Source: Entonaema liquescens (lineage: Eukaryota > Ascomycota > Sordariomycetes > Xylariales > Xylariaceae). From it: a stretch of DNA of 64,000 bases. Positions within the stretch are counted from its first letter, which is position 1; each line of letters starts with the position of its first letter. The stretch lies in assembly GCA_902805475.1 (NCBI GenBank), contig CADCSX010000012.1, forward strand, positions 1,302,001-1,366,000, in the 5' to 3' direction. A program made the position numbers and the translations under genes. The notes under the pieces are model-generated. The model saw only the letters and a list, made by a program, of their open reading frames with translations, searched no databases and was not told the origin of the DNA. Shown here in pieces: positions 34,888 through 47,700 of the stretch.

Positions 34888-37800
34888 GATATTGGCTCAT
34901 TCGCGTTACTATTAGGAGCAGCATGTTGCAAGCGGGTGTTGTTGGAATTACGATTTATAGCATACTACGATATCGACGGATAATTTTTTGGGGGGCGGAA
35001 ATTGTTTACGGTTTGTGTATAAGATTACCTGGCTTGAAGGTTTAAAGGCTTGGCGGGTTAGGCCGGTACCTTATCTCTGATGAAGGACATAGACAACTTT
35101 GAGAATAACAATATCACACGAAAACTGTAAGCAAGGGAGAGAACAACAAAGCTGTTCTCTAGCCACGTAATATGTCTAGCTTTGTTCATATTGACCAACA
35201 TCAACCGCTATGCAAGTTTCTCACGTCCAACATACTACGAATGCAGGTTTTTTTTTTTTTTTTTTTTTTTTCTGAGTGGGATAAGAGGTTTCGTACTTGC
35301 TGAGAAACATGGTGGCTTAGACTAGTCATTTCAAAATACTCCCTGGATAGGTTGAGTGGCGGTGGGATATTTAACGAGATAGCTGGTGTCACGTAAATTG
35401 GAATGCTCCGATATACGAGAAGAAAAGAAAAAGAACACGAAGATTTCGCAATTGGTAAAGTGTACTGCTTGTCTTTGTTACTTGGTAAATATTCCTCCTG
35501 CGGCTATCACCAACGCCGACTCGCCGAGAGGTGCAGCTTGTGAACAACCCCTGGCATGGTTGACTGGCTGCGGATAACTGAGGATCAACCGCTTGTTGCG
35601 AGATCAAACCTTGGCACTTCCCCCGATGTGGCGGCGCGTATCTGCAAAGCTTAGACGAGTTTTATTTTATTTTATCTTTTTTGGCCGTAGCATGTATTTT
35701 GGTTCCGTTGGTAAAAAGCTAAGTGTGCCGTGTATTAGATGAATATCATCCGAAGCTGACCGATTGATGTGTCTTGAAACGGAAGATAGCTTATGTATTT
35801 AACTCTGAGCAGGCGGCTAGCTAGACTAAAGTAGTGAAAGGAATTTATTTTGACAGGCTCTTAACCTGCTTTGGGTATTAGGGAAACGCTACACACAAAT
35901 TCGCAATGCATTCAAGGGGCGCATGCAGGCTATATTTACGTCCATATGTTTTTTTAGTTTTTCCTTTTACTGCGCGGCGGTGACGGTGAGCGGACCGTAT
36001 TTGTTACAGGCGTATATTGTTACAGGTGTACAATCACCAATAAGGAGATGCATCAGCACAAAATCATTTTTGATCATGAGGCGTCGGCTAAGACCTAAGG
36101 CCAAATGCACGACGGGACCCTCCTTTGGCGTTTCCTCAATGTGGCGTTCAACGGGACCCTGACGCGAAACAAGTGCAATCGATTGGCTAAAAAGGGGGAA
36201 ACGAGAAGGGGAACAAGAATCCTCGACCTCCAATAAAGACCGAAAAAAATGACAGTCGGCGCAACGTTGCTCCCCAAAATGTATGTATTATGATAATGAT
36301 GTCGTCAGATCCAACATCAAATAAGCGAAGAATTACTGATGTAAGTAGTAGGTATGAAGGAAAAAAAAAAAAAAAAAAAAAGGAGATGGTAACAAGGGTG
36401 AAAAAAAAAGATGAAATACCTACATAGCAGTAGTTATACCAGTATACCTAGGGTAATTAAGTGGATTGATATAATTGGTATAATAGTATATTTGATGAAC
36501 GGTTAGATAGAAGCCGATACTAATCCATACTCGCCTCCTATGAATTAATGACATGGGAATACTTAATACATCAAGATGAATTAACCCCGAACTTGCTAGG
36601 GCCGGTTAATTATTACCTTATGCTTCACCAGGTTTGCCTCCGTACTCCCTAACCGTTAAGTGATTCCATCCCGGTGGTGAAACTTAAGGCAGTACACGTC
36701 GAAATGAGACCCCGTAGTCTAGAACTACATGGAAGGCCCAAGCTACGACGACAACATGTTACTTGACAATGCACCTTACCTTTAAACCTCCTGAGCCTCT
36801 GAGGTTAGCTGGTTAGGTAACATCTACAAGTTTCAGCAGCAAAGAGCCTCACGCTTCCCCTAACTATTATTAATATCTTTAAAGGTTTAGGTCCCATGTC
36901 TTCTTTATATTTTCCCACGTCTTTTCGTTTTGGTGTTTATTTATATCTACCGAATATCTTAGCATGCAGGCATTACAAGCATTACAAGCATTGCAAGCAT
37001 GATAATACCATATATAACAATATAACACATGTTATTTACATAAAAAAGAACATGGGATGGAAGGCAGGACAAGCAGGATCGAGACAAAAGTGAATTGACC
37101 TGCCTCTCCTAGATAATAGGCACAGTAGGCTCAATGGGGGGAAGTTAATTTAATACTACCTAATTTATACCGTTAGTACCGATCTGTACGCGCCTGAGCA
37201 GCTGCGTAGCACATACGTAAAATTCAGGATTATGGAACTAATCCGTATACGGCTTAGACGAAGTACTCCATTTTGCTTATTAACGCACTGTGCTTCACAC
37301 CGCAGCTTTCGTCTTTCCATATGTATGATACAGTGAGAAGTGAGTATTTACCAAAGTACCCTCCCAAGTAAGCACCTAACCCAAAGGCACTGCAGCATAA
37401 CCGTCGCTAAATCCCCTCCCCCTTGAATAGGCGCGTCACCCACTGACCATCCATCCCCTTGAAATTCAACATTGGACGAGCCCCCTTCCAAGTTCCAACC
37501 TCCATCCCCGGTTCTACATAGCGTCGCAAACATTCGAAGGGGGGAACAACAAAATCATCTCATTGTCCTCCATTCATCTACAGAATAATTTCGTTCGTTT
37601 TTTTCTTTCTGAAATCATCCCGGCCTCTGCGGTACTCTGCGATACCCTGCGATACCTGTCAAGTCACAAAACCAGGACGCGCCAAAAATCCACACTCCTT
37701 CTTTAGATCCACCCAAAGTCCAAAAGAGTTATAAGTGGTTTTCTGTGATTCAGGATTCGAGGATAATTGCAAGTCATCAAAGTCAACAAAAATCAGCACA

Positions 37801-38374
37801 ACCACTTTCAAGCAAATCGCGCCATTCTTAAAAAATCTCGAGTCAACAATCGCTTCGTTTTCGTTCCGTTTCTAATAGCGAATCGATAATTAAAGGGATA
37901 AGGGAAAAAGTTGGGGATCTGAAATGACAAAGATAATTGACGTTTCGATAAAAAAATAAAAAATAAAAAACGCCCCAGTACCCGCCTATTCTCCACATAG
38001 GATCCCGACCAGTCTCGTCTACCTCCTTTTTGTGGTAAAGGGGAAAAAGAGATAACTATCATTCCCTCCGCTATATGATATACTCCAACATCGAACGCGC
38101 GCACCTCTATTACACCCAGCGTCCGTTCCATTCGGCGTTATTATTCCATCTTTATTCAGCCCTACACGACTATACTTCCAGTTGCAATTCCGCTTAGTCG
38201 TTGTCGATCTTTCTCTTTCGGTTATAGAACACCCTTTTCGGCTGTTTCGTCGCATACTTCGAAATAGTTTTTGTACCAGATCGCCTTGCTCTGCTGAGCG
38301 TCGCTACTTTGGTGCATTTCCTAGGACATACGGTTTTTATCCTTTAGGAAATTGTCAACCCAAAACCGTTCAAG
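34888..38374. other. Long intergenic region upstream of SMI1
   Basis: About 3.5 kb between two plus-strand genes. It holds T24 (35248-35271) and A21 (36361-36381) runs. Interrupted CATTACAAG repeats lie at about 36970-37000. A C/T-rich stretch from about 37400 is probably the long SMI1 leader. No coding exon is supported; the small ORFs here are short and unrecognised. Confidence 0.5.
35248..35271. repeat. Poly(T) run, 24 nt
   Basis: Uninterrupted T24 downstream of SEC8. Similar homopolymers occur at 36361-36381 (A21), 51450-51468 (T19), 52740-52759 (A20) and 62199-62216 (A18). Their lengths may be unreliable given the indel pattern seen in genes. Confidence 0.9.
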
Positions 38375-40056
38375 ATGTCGTAAGTTAACTTCCAGTTGGC
38401 GTCTTACTCCTACTGACTATGAATGTTTAGGCTCGGGGGAGCTTTTCGCTCATTCTGGCACACCATGACCAGTTATGATCGACGTGAGTAGCCTAATGGA
38501 ACAATTTGCTATTGTAATTACTTACATTCCTCTTAGACTCATCATATGATTCTCCCTATCGAACCGGTCGCCATGTACCTCTCAATAGACAAGATACTCT
38601 TACGTCGGTAGCTACTGCCTCGGAATCTCGCGCTGATATCACATCCCCATACGTTGACGAACTCGGTCGGTTATCTAGTGGTGTGGATGGTACATCGTAC
38701 TCGGGCGTTGGTATCCCAGTGGCATCACCTCTCTCTCCCAATTCGAACGGCCCATACTCTCCTGGATTACGATCCCTCAACGCCCAACGCCAAGGCGACA
38801 AGAACGATGGCTTTGAAACTGTTAGTAGCCCTGGAGAAATTCCGATGCAATCATTTGCAAATGGTGCGCCTCCGGCACCTCCGGCGGCTCATTCCTGGCG
38901 GCGGATAGATATGTGGGCCGAAGAGAATTATCCTGAGCTGTATGATCAGCTATGCGAAGGGTGCACGACCAACGATCTAAACGAACTAGAACATCAACTA
39001 GACTGCTCGCTACCCCAGGATGTTAGAGACTCCTTAGCGGTTCACGATGGACAGGAACGCGGAGGCAATCCGACTGGAATTATTTTTGGCTCTATGCTTC
39101 TTGACTGCGAAGAGATTGTCCAGGAATGGGACCAGTGGCGAAGAGTTAACCAACAGTACCTCCTCGAAACATCAATCTCGAAGCCTGCTGTTCCCACCAA
39201 GGCTTTCGGCGGTAGCAGCCAGGCATCCTCATCTAAATCCGCTCCCGGTTCGCCTAGTTCCCATGGGTCACAGAAAGACTCCTGGAGACAAGATCTCCAA
39301 GCTCGTCAAGATTGTGTTCCTCCGGGAGCAGTCCAGCGAGCTTATGCGCACCCCGCTTGGATTCCTCTCGTGCGAGACTGGGGTGGGAACAACCTTGCCG
39401 TGGACCTTGCTCCTGGTCCAAATGGTATTTGGGGCCAGATCATCCTCTTCGGCCGAGATTATGATACAAAGTATGTCGTCGCAAGATCTTGGGCGGCTTT
39501 CCTATCGGTGGTTGCGGATGATCTAAACAGCGGCAAATGGTTTGTTGATGAGGATACTCAAGAGCTCAAGCTTCGCGAGTTTAAGTCGACTCGTGTTGAG
39601 CCGTCTTACTTCGATATCCTGAGGTGGAGGATGGACCAGAAGCACGGACGCGGGGCCAAAGCCGCGGCCAAGCGCAAATCTCAGATGCTAGGCGTCCCTA
39701 CTTCTCCTGGAGGTTCGCCCTATGTAAACCCGGCAGATGCCGGTGGGGAGTCGCGAGGCCGTACCTTACAACGCCTAAGCAGCCCGTCGCCTCTAGCAAG
39801 TCCCGGTTTCGGAAAGTCGAGTCCTCTTGCACGAGTTGCCGAAGAGACGCCAAGCTCAGCCTCCAAGCCCAGCACAAATGGCACCAGCCAGCCCAAGCTT
39901 GTGGAAGTTGAGACACCTCGAGTTAGTGGTGAGACGCCCAAGTTCCCGTCGATAACAGAGGCCAAAGGAAAAGACGTAACACCACCCGACTCAACGAAAG
40001 CAAATGGCACCGAAAGCGAGGAGCTGGAAGAAGGGATGAAGACTATTGAGATCTGA
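38375..40056 (+). CDS. KNR4: SMI1/KNR4 cell-wall assembly regulator
   Basis: Regulator linking cell-wall integrity signalling to glucan and chitin synthesis; largely disordered with one SMI1/KNR4 fold. Exons are 38375-38379 (ATG plus two bases), 38431-38483 and 38537-40056; 525 residues. The N-terminus LGGAFRSFWHTMTSYDRHSS is the typical fungal KNR4 start, which supports the 5-nt first exon. The SMI1 domain runs from about residue 115 to 340: SWRRIDMWAEENYPELYDQL, LPQDVRDSLAVHDGQE, GNNLAVDLAPGPNGIWGQII and VARSWAAFLS. The C-terminal ~130 residues are Ser/Pro-rich and end in an acidic tail. The ~1 kb pyrimidine-rich region upstream suggests a long leader. Confidence 0.93.
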
Positions 40057-41319
40057 TATGAAAGTTCCACGACCGACAACGATATGTATTGTAATACGAC
40101 TACTTAATAGACAGCAAAAGGGAGGCGTTCAAGGGTCGGAACAGGTGCAGATCAGCATCGCCAGTGTTTTCGGCAGGTCTCGTTTCTCGCAGCTGCGCGC
40201 ATAAATCTTTCTGATTAATATCCCACCGAAGTCGAACCCGCTGGTAAAGCGGGATTTCGACATCCCTTCACCGAGACTCGACACCACCCTCGACAGCACA
40301 TAAAGATTTAATTCAATAGGTGACATGCCACTACTCTTGTACTAATATCATTCGTCTACTTTATTCGGTTCTGGTCATTCACTCGCCTAGGCACCTACAT
40401 TTGAGGGGCGAGGTCAGACGGCTGCATCTGGGTTCTTCTGATAATGAAGATGGAGATGGCGAAGCGGCCAGAGATGCTTGTACAGTTGGTTAGCAGACCT
40501 GTGAGGGTTAGAGCCGCATTTTGCCGATGTAGTAGCATTATCAAATGGGGTTTCAGTCTGTAGAGCTGCGACGGAGGTTCGAGCTACCGACGATGAATAA
40601 GAAGAGGCGTTCGGGAAGACTCAAGCGGTCGAGTCTCGCAGGCGTTGGGTGGTAGCACATCGTAACTCTGTCAACGTTTCAGGACTCTCAATATGAACTT
40701 TAGCACACTATGTATAGGGGAATGACGCCTAATTAGAGACACTCGACGAAAGGCATAGGAACAGGTATCGTGGGAGCTTTTTCTGAGCTTTTAATATAAA
40801 ACTGATTGAGAATGATGGTTTGAATTTTTGACGTAAAGATACCGGTGATGTTTGAATGCGAAGTAAACTTGGCTTTTTTACCTTATGTGAGTGAAACTGG
40901 TAATAGAAAGGCTGAAGGACTACTTTATTCCATCAGTTCACGGACGTACATGTGTTAGGTACTTGTGTACATGACTAGAGGCACTTATTAGGTAAAGATG
41001 TAGGTAATACGGTAATACGGCGTAAGTACCGTAAGCTTTGAAGGCGTGTATGTCACGTGCCAGTAAGCTACGCTACAGCCAGCCAATGCCAAGACTCGAC
41101 CGGTCGTCATCAGCCTCATCGCCCGGCGGTTGTCAATCCCCTAAGCCTTCCTTGAGCTCATTCGACTTCGCGACAACCCACCTTCAAGTCCCGACCACAG
41201 CCAACGACTTATTCTTTTTCGAATCAGAATTATTCATCTCTCTCGACCTTCGATAGGTCCTACAAATTAACTCAAGAGCTATTTTTTCCTTTCGCTCCCC
41301 TTTCCAATACGTCGTGACT
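40057..41319. other. Intergenic between SMI1 and VPS68
   Basis: Both neighbours are on plus. Minus-strand open frames at about 40380-40650 contain stops and no recognised protein. The VPS68 leader occupies the right end (C/T-rich, about 41080-41319). Confidence 0.5.
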
Positions 41320-41966
41320 ATGGAGGAAGACCGTCTCTTCAAGTTCCGCAGGCCAGCTTGGCTTAATAGCGCCTGGGCGCGCAGCGCGGGCGTATACTCG
41401 GCGGGTGCTCTGGTACGTTTTTCGACGGCGATGATGTTCCCTTCCCTTCCCTTCCTTTTCCCTCCCCTTCTTCCTCGCTGCATCCTTCGCTCCCCTTCTC
41501 GGTGCCTTTGCTAACGTAACGACCTGCCTTGCTTCGGTAATAGTTCTCGCTCGCGTTCTACATCCTGATCGACGCGGCGGTGTGGTCGAAGTCGGCGCTG
41601 AACGGGTCGGACGTGCACGTGACGTTTGTGGACTGGCTGCCGCTCATCTTCAGCTCGCTGGGCATGCTGATCATCAACTCGGTCGAGAAGGCGCGGCTGT
41701 CGGCGGACTCGTTCTCGTACAGCGGCTCCGGCGTCGCGTGGAAGGCCCGCGTCGTCTTGTTCCTCGGGTTCGCTGCGCTCGCGGGGGGAATGGCGGGCGG
41801 CGTCACGGTGTTTGTGCTTAAGTTCGTCGTGCCGAACGTCGGGTGGCCGATGATGGGCATGGGTGTGGAGAATGTCGTGGCGAATGGATTGGTCATGCTG
41901 AGCTCGGTGGTCTTGTGGGTTAGTCAGAATATGGAGGATGAGTATAGCTATAACTTGTCTCTGTAA
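41320..41966 (+). CDS. VPS68: Vacuolar sorting protein VPS68 / TMEM50 family
   Basis: Small four-helix membrane protein of the TMEM50/UPF0220 family; yeast Vps68 acts in vacuolar/endosomal sorting with the ESCRT pathway. Exons are 41320-41412 and 41544-41966, in phase 0 with GTACGT donor and TAATAG acceptor; 171 residues, normal. The N-terminus FKFRRPAWLNSAWARSAGVY precedes helix 1. Helices are visible at ALFSLAFYILIDAAV, WLPLIFSSLGMLIINSV, VVLFLGFAALAGGMAGGV and MVLSSVVLWVS-like sequence, with the acidic tail NMEDEYSYNL. Codons in exon 2 are markedly GC-rich (G/C third positions) compared with neighbouring genes, suggesting strong expression or local composition. No frameshift. Confidence 0.88.
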
Positions 41967-42642
41967 TAGGACGGCGGGAGCTGTCTCTGTGAGAGGGGGG
42001 TCGAGATGGTGGATAGGGGTTGGTAGTGTGGACTTGCGCGAGTGAGGAGACGCCGAAGGTCTGGATGATGGGGGAGACAGACTAGGAAGATTGATCTACT
42101 ACCTATTGTACAATACGGCAGACGCAGCATTACGGCGTGGGGGCTGGGACTGAGTCCAGGCAAGGCGAAACTAGGCGCGTAGTAATTCAGGGTTAAGCTT
42201 TGTTTTCGTTGTACCAGCTTCATATATTTCGAGCATCACTGCTTATAATTCCGTGTTCAATCTACTGCTTATATTTTGGGTTAATGCTTTACGCCGTATA
42301 TGCATCTCTATTAAGGAACTTTCAACAATTCACTACGTCCTTATCAATTAGACCACTCGCATGGTCGGGAGTGAAGCAGCATAATCTAGGGGGTACTGCA
42401 TCGTTGCTCTTGGTGGTGTGAGAGTTTCTTTATTCATTATACTTTACATGGCCGCCACCAAGCGGCATCCCATCGACGGATATATCATGGGCCTTTTTTT
42501 CATGAACGCCATTCCCTCGCACTATAATACCTCGGAATATCTCTGTTGGCTTCATCAAGGTTGTAGCCAGAGATAACAGCTTAATCTAGTCGTAGTAAAT
42601 AATCATGATGTCTGCTTCTAGCGCACGCTCTAACGAGCCATA
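41967..42642. other. Intergenic, convergent 3' ends
   Basis: Lies between VPS68 (+) and TOM7 (-). No gene is seen; the right part is probably the TOM7 3'UTR. Confidence 0.5.
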
Positions 42643-43008
42643 CTAAGAGAGAGGAGACAAAAGCCTAGAAGAGGATTAGTTAGGACCTTTGCGCCGGAGA
42701 CATATATTGAGGATGGGAGTTGAAGCATACTTGATGATCGAAGGTCGGGGGTCGCTGCGTGTGTAGCCTGTTATAAGTTTTACGGTTAGATATGATCTTT
42801 GTAAAGCGTTCGTCACAACCTTCTGGAAGCCAGTCAAGGCATACCTAGGTAGAGTATCAGAGGCAAGTAACCACTACAGTACGTTAGTATCCTAGACAGA
42901 TTCAAAGCATGGCTTGTGGAGGGGTAGCTCATACTAGTGCATTGCGACTCTTCCGATTTCAATAATCTTTCCAATGCGCTCCTTGGATTCTTCCGAGAGG
43001 GCGAACAT
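42643..43008 (-). CDS. TOM7: Mitochondrial import receptor subunit TOM7, four tiny exons
   Basis: Small tail-anchored TOM-complex subunit that tunes TOM40-receptor assembly in the outer membrane. Exons on minus are 43008-42935 (74 nt), 42873-42845 (29), 42767-42731 (37) and 42664-42643 (22). All junctions are GT-AG and in phase, giving 53 residues. The cytosolic part is FALSEESKERIGKIIEIGR and the membrane segment is HYGYLPLILYLGY. The tail TRSDPRPSIIKLLSPLS carries the conserved DPRPS and the LSPL end. No single exon is long enough for ordinary ORF detection. TOM40 is 15 kb to the left. The gene is divergent from SF3B4, sharing a 548-bp intergenic region. Confidence 0.93.
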
Positions 43009-43556
43009 GCTGGGCAATGCGATTCGACGGGAGACGAGAGACGAGAGTCGAGAGCCGAAGAAGGTCGTTATGGTTTTTAAGGTGGAGGACAACGGTTATT
43101 GTCTCGTTTGGTTTTATTCGTCGACTGCGAGCGTAAGGAATAAACCTTCTAAGCGTGTTATAGAAATTGTTGTATTGTATTGGCTTGACGATATTTGAGC
43201 TCACAAATCAATCTGATAAGCCGTTGATAAACCAGGCGGGACAAAGAACAAAACCTCGACGTAATTGGGTTAAGCTAGTGAGTGGGGATTAAGCAAGATT
43301 TGGACCAATCACAATCGATATAGTAAGAAGCCACAGATGGCTGGAGCTATCCTAGAAAGTTTTAATGAAGTTTTGGAAGCTTCGATAGATAAAAAGACTC
43401 CACAACACTTGCTACTCACATGCATACATAATAGTACAGGTACAGAAGTACGAGTCGCGACATTCTTTTTACAACTTGTAACTTCTTAAACTCAACTCCG
43501 CGACAAAGCAATATAGAATCCAACATTGAAGTTCACCGAAAAAGAGTCGCATCAAC
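43009..43556. promoter_or_regulatory. Divergent TOM7 / SF3B4 promoter region
   Basis: A 548-bp spacer between the TOM7 (-) and SF3B4 (+) start codons. It includes GAGACGAGAGACGAGAG repeats near 43030-43050, in the TOM7 leader side. Individual elements cannot be assigned by eye. Confidence 0.55.
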
Positions 43557-44703
43557 ATGTCAGGGGCGAAGCATTGGTACGTCTCTCAAGGTTTAAACAC
43601 GCCGATACAGCATTCGATTATAGATTATATAGATATTATATACTAACTACTACAACCTCAGGGAGCAAGACAAAGAAGCCACCGTCTATGTGGGTAATAT
43701 CGACGAACGCGCTACCGATGCTCTGATATGGGAGCTGATGGTCCAAGCCGGCCCAGTAGTCAACGTACATCTCCCCAAAGATCGCGTCACGCAATCCCAC
43801 CAAGGCTTCGGCTTTGTTGAGTTCAATGGCGAAGTCGACGCCGACTATGCCGCCAAAATTATGAACGGCATTCGCCTATACGGCAAATTACTACGCGTTA
43901 ACAAAGCCTCCGCAGACAAGCAGAAGCCCCTCGAGATCGGCGCCGAGCTCTTCATCGGTAACCTCGATCCCATGGTCGACGAAAAAGTTCTATACGACAC
44001 CTTCAGCAGATTCGGCACGCTCATCGCCCCACCTAAAGTCGCTCGCGACGATAACGGTCTAAGCAAGGGATATGGTTTTGTTAGTTATAGCAGTTTTGAG
44101 GCCAGTGATGACGCTATCAACAACATGAACGGTCAATTCCTCATGAACAAGGATGTTAGCGTACAGTACGCGTATAAGAAGGATGGTAAAGGCGAGCGCC
44201 ACGGAGACGAAGCCGAAAGAATGCTTGCCGCTCAAGCGAAGAAGCACAACGTCACCATCGAAAGCCAACCAATGCCACCTGCCCTCCTTCAGAACCCTAC
44301 TCCAGTTCCCCCGCCTGTGGCAGTCGCCCCCCGCCGGCCATGGCTACTGGTGGATATGATCCGTCCCTAGCTGCCGGTGTCCCCCTCCAAGGCCACCAGT
44401 TGGCTTTGCTCCTCCTCCTCATCGTGGACCCCTCCGCCGTTCGGTGTTAATGGTGCGCCCCCGGCACTGGGAGCCGGAAGACCAAATGTTCTACCACCCG
44501 CTCCATCAGGATTACCCGCTCGCCCACCGCCCTCACAAGCCGGGTATGGTAGCCCGGCAGACTTTCATCCTGGTGGATTCCGAATGCCCCCTCCAGGCTT
44601 TGGTCCTCCCCCGGGCAGTGTACCGCCGCCACCTCCTGGGTTTGCTTCTGCGCCTCCTGGCTTCATCCCACCCGAGGGTCAAAATCCAGGTTATGGCCGA
44701 TGA
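43557..44703 (+). CDS. Splicing factor 3B subunit 4 (SF3B4/Hsh49/SAP49), three apparent 1-bp deletions
   Basis: U2 snRNP subunit with two RNA-recognition motifs; helps U2 bind near the branch site. Exons are 43557-43576 and 43662-44703. RRM1 begins [14 protein letters not shown], with RNP1-like GFGFVEF. RRM2 begins [13 protein letters not shown], with KGYGFVSY. The C-terminal third is Pro-rich, with [13 protein letters not shown] and [15 protein letters not shown] repeats ending NPGYGR. As written it stops after [11 protein letters not shown]. Three added bases restore one frame to 44703 and a 354-residue protein: C at about 44323-44336, T at about 44403-44408, C at about 44431-44436. All three lie in short homopolymers. 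I infer assembly errors. Confidence 0.93.
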
Positions 44704-47700
44704 AATGCGAGATAGATGTCCACTGAGATCAATCTCAGGATACCATGAGTTTTATTCTATCAGTATTCACTGATATGTGACGCACAATTTCATAATCGGA
44801 CTCCTCCATTACATTATGTACAGAGAGGTTGCCCAGGAGCAGGAGTATTAAAACGGCCACCTTTGGACAGCACTACGACGTGCTTCTCGTCCTCCATACC
44901 AGAGAGGTATAATCAAATTCTCTATTCATGGGAGCTAGTCTGTGCAAACGGACGATGATAATAACAGCACTGAGAGAAAACTCGGGCGACTACATACCCA
45001 TTTAGACGATAGTTAAAGCGACAATGTTCGCACAAGAGTTGGGATTGTGGCCGATACGAGGACCCTCATTCACGGATAAAATGGCCTAAGCGTTACTTTA
45101 AGTATGGGGAGAGCCAAATAGGGGCAAGTTTACAACTGCCTCTTCCAATTTGACGTCATCGCTAACTGGTAGTAATAGCAGAAGGCAGTAATCAATAGAT
45201 AAAAATAATAATCAAGAGAAGATACGTTATTGCATATGTTACCATATTGACTATTATAAATCCAACCTAGCATATCTTCCAATGTTAGACCAATATCGAG
45301 AGATAGTATCAGGTGTATATTAGTAGCCAACTATCAAATGAAGATTCATCAAAGCATCATTTAAGAACATCGTGATTCAAAAGCACAATGATATAAGATC
45401 CATTCAAATATCGTAATGATGTACACGTCGATGACAATAGTGCGACTAGTAGTAATGTCCCTATACCTTGTTTCTACACTATAAAACATAAAGGTCGCAA
45501 ATTAGAGCAGCAAAGGCATACACACTGGCTCATTCTAGAATGAGTCTCTTTCGTAAGGTAATACACTAGATCTGCCCCTGTACTCCTGTCGTTCCACGCG
45601 CTGCGGACACGCACTGGGCGGTGCCATGGTTGGTGTAGAGGAATATGTTGATCTTGAGGCCCCTACTTAAGATAGGTCTAGCCCGCCGATCCGACGCAAG
45701 CAAACATACTACCATTGTTCTAGAGCAGAGTTGTCCTAGGCAGTCTCCTATTGGAAGTCTTTCCATCCCAATCTTAGGCGAGGGGGGACGTCGTTAACGT
45801 CCAGAGGCGGTGTAAAGTGTTATATCTATTGGCCTTTATACATTTACAAGAATCCAGCGTGCATCCATGGCGCAAGGAGATGGCTGGCGTAATGGAGGAG
45901 AGCAGAGCCAATGTATTAGAGAGTAGAGTCCGAGTATTCAGGCAAATGGCCTCAGGGTGATGTGTGAAGTGTCCGTCCGCCGAATACAGCTTCGGACATA
46001 TCAACGGGCCTGGCCATAGGCTTATCGTGTCCTCCCGTTGAGAAGCTAGTATGCATACTAAGTCTTACCCACGTGTATAGCTGCAGACTGCTTCGAGTAG
46101 TCAGACTGCAGGTATGTGCACTTACATCCTGATACCCGGCGCATGGAAAGCGGTGGGGTTTCTCTACTAGGTTTCGAGTATGCGAGGACGGATATCTCAT
46201 AGATATGCACTATGTATGATGGCTGAAGTAATACAACGTAAATATCTAACCCTCACTCGTTTTTTTCCCCCAGACCGTATAAAGAGGCTACGTAACAAAG
46301 AGGAAATCATGACTCCCTTAAATATCTACATACGCCAATAGCGAGCGGCAATTTCACCGCTATTTCGAAGAGGCAAATGGGAAAGAAACTTATGCAAGCC
46401 ATCTTCTCGCCGTTACTCGTACAACAGATATCCTTGGGCCGATTGGGGAGGCCATGGAAACGTTATGTGGAAAGGGCCGTGTCCATATCATTTAACGTCG
46501 AGCGGAGCGATATGGGCTCGCCCACCGCTCCCTTTCAAGTAATAATAATAATAATAATTTTTAAATGCCAAATAAAACATAAGTATGTATGGATGTAAAG
46601 AGGACTCCCGCGCATATGTTCCTAGAATGGGCCGTCAGTACATAGGTATTCCGTCAGGGAAAGCTAAGTGGCTTCTGGGGGTTGACTAGGTTCTCTTGAA
46701 TCATGATACTGAGCACAGTGATGGTTTATGGCTCTGAGCAAGCTTCCTTCGCGTGACTTTGTGGATTTCAGCTTCGTTGGAATCCGTAGGCGTAGTCATA
46801 CGACAATCAAAGCTGGAAATCCTACGATGTCCTTGTACTCTACTAGTAGTGTTTGAAGCCGAGCTACTTGTTTCTCGTTTTAGAGCGTCTGAAGCCTCTT
46901 CGTAGTGGATATTAAGTTAATGCACTCGTACTAGTTTTCCTCTTTTGTTGATTATCGTCTTGTTTAACCACTTAATCTAAGCTGAAGAGTTCCTTTCGGA
47001 CCCCCCGGAGGTATGGAACAGTAGTAACTAAGACGACGAAGCTGTGCTGGGTAAGTCTTCAATAGAGCACGAGATTTGACGATAGAATGAAGCTACAGAC
47101 GAATTAACCGCCAATGAAAGCCTTTTAATTTACATTCATTGTGTCTAAGTCGCTTACGCCATTGCTTACCCTAATCTATTCACCTATAATATTGTACATA
47201 ACACGGTTTAAAATCGAAATATATATCTAAAAACCTAACCCAAGCAAGAAGTAAGCGAGGCCACATCCTAGGTAGGAAGAAAGTCTGTTGTCCTTGAGAA
47301 ATTGTGGTTAAAATTTTATCTACATCTTTACCTTCGGAGTATGTCGTAAAGAGACATGAACGAAGCGTTTCTTCCAAAGTCAACCTACCAAAACTAGCTT
47401 CATTCTAACGTCAATGCGCCGACGCACCTCGACCTCATCGCGCTTATATCAGGCGTTATATACATTCACTAGGTATGCGGGCATACGTTATGGTCCCAAG
47501 CATATGGTCTGCTCCCTCGTCAATGCCCCATCTCATATCTATGGGGCCCTCGACGACGTGCTTACGAGTTACACACGCCCGGGGGTCAGAAGAACCCACC
47601 CTATGTCAGCAGCCTAGGTTCTCGAGTCGACGTACTCTCCCGGCAGCGAACTCAATCCTTGTTTTGTATGATGAGCACTGAGCAGAGCTGGTCCTGAGCT

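Noticed and set aside
44368..44376. Stop-codon readthrough or programmed frameshift in SF3B4
   Set aside because: Three separate shifts, all in simple base runs, and similar losses in unrelated genes make sequencing error far more likely.
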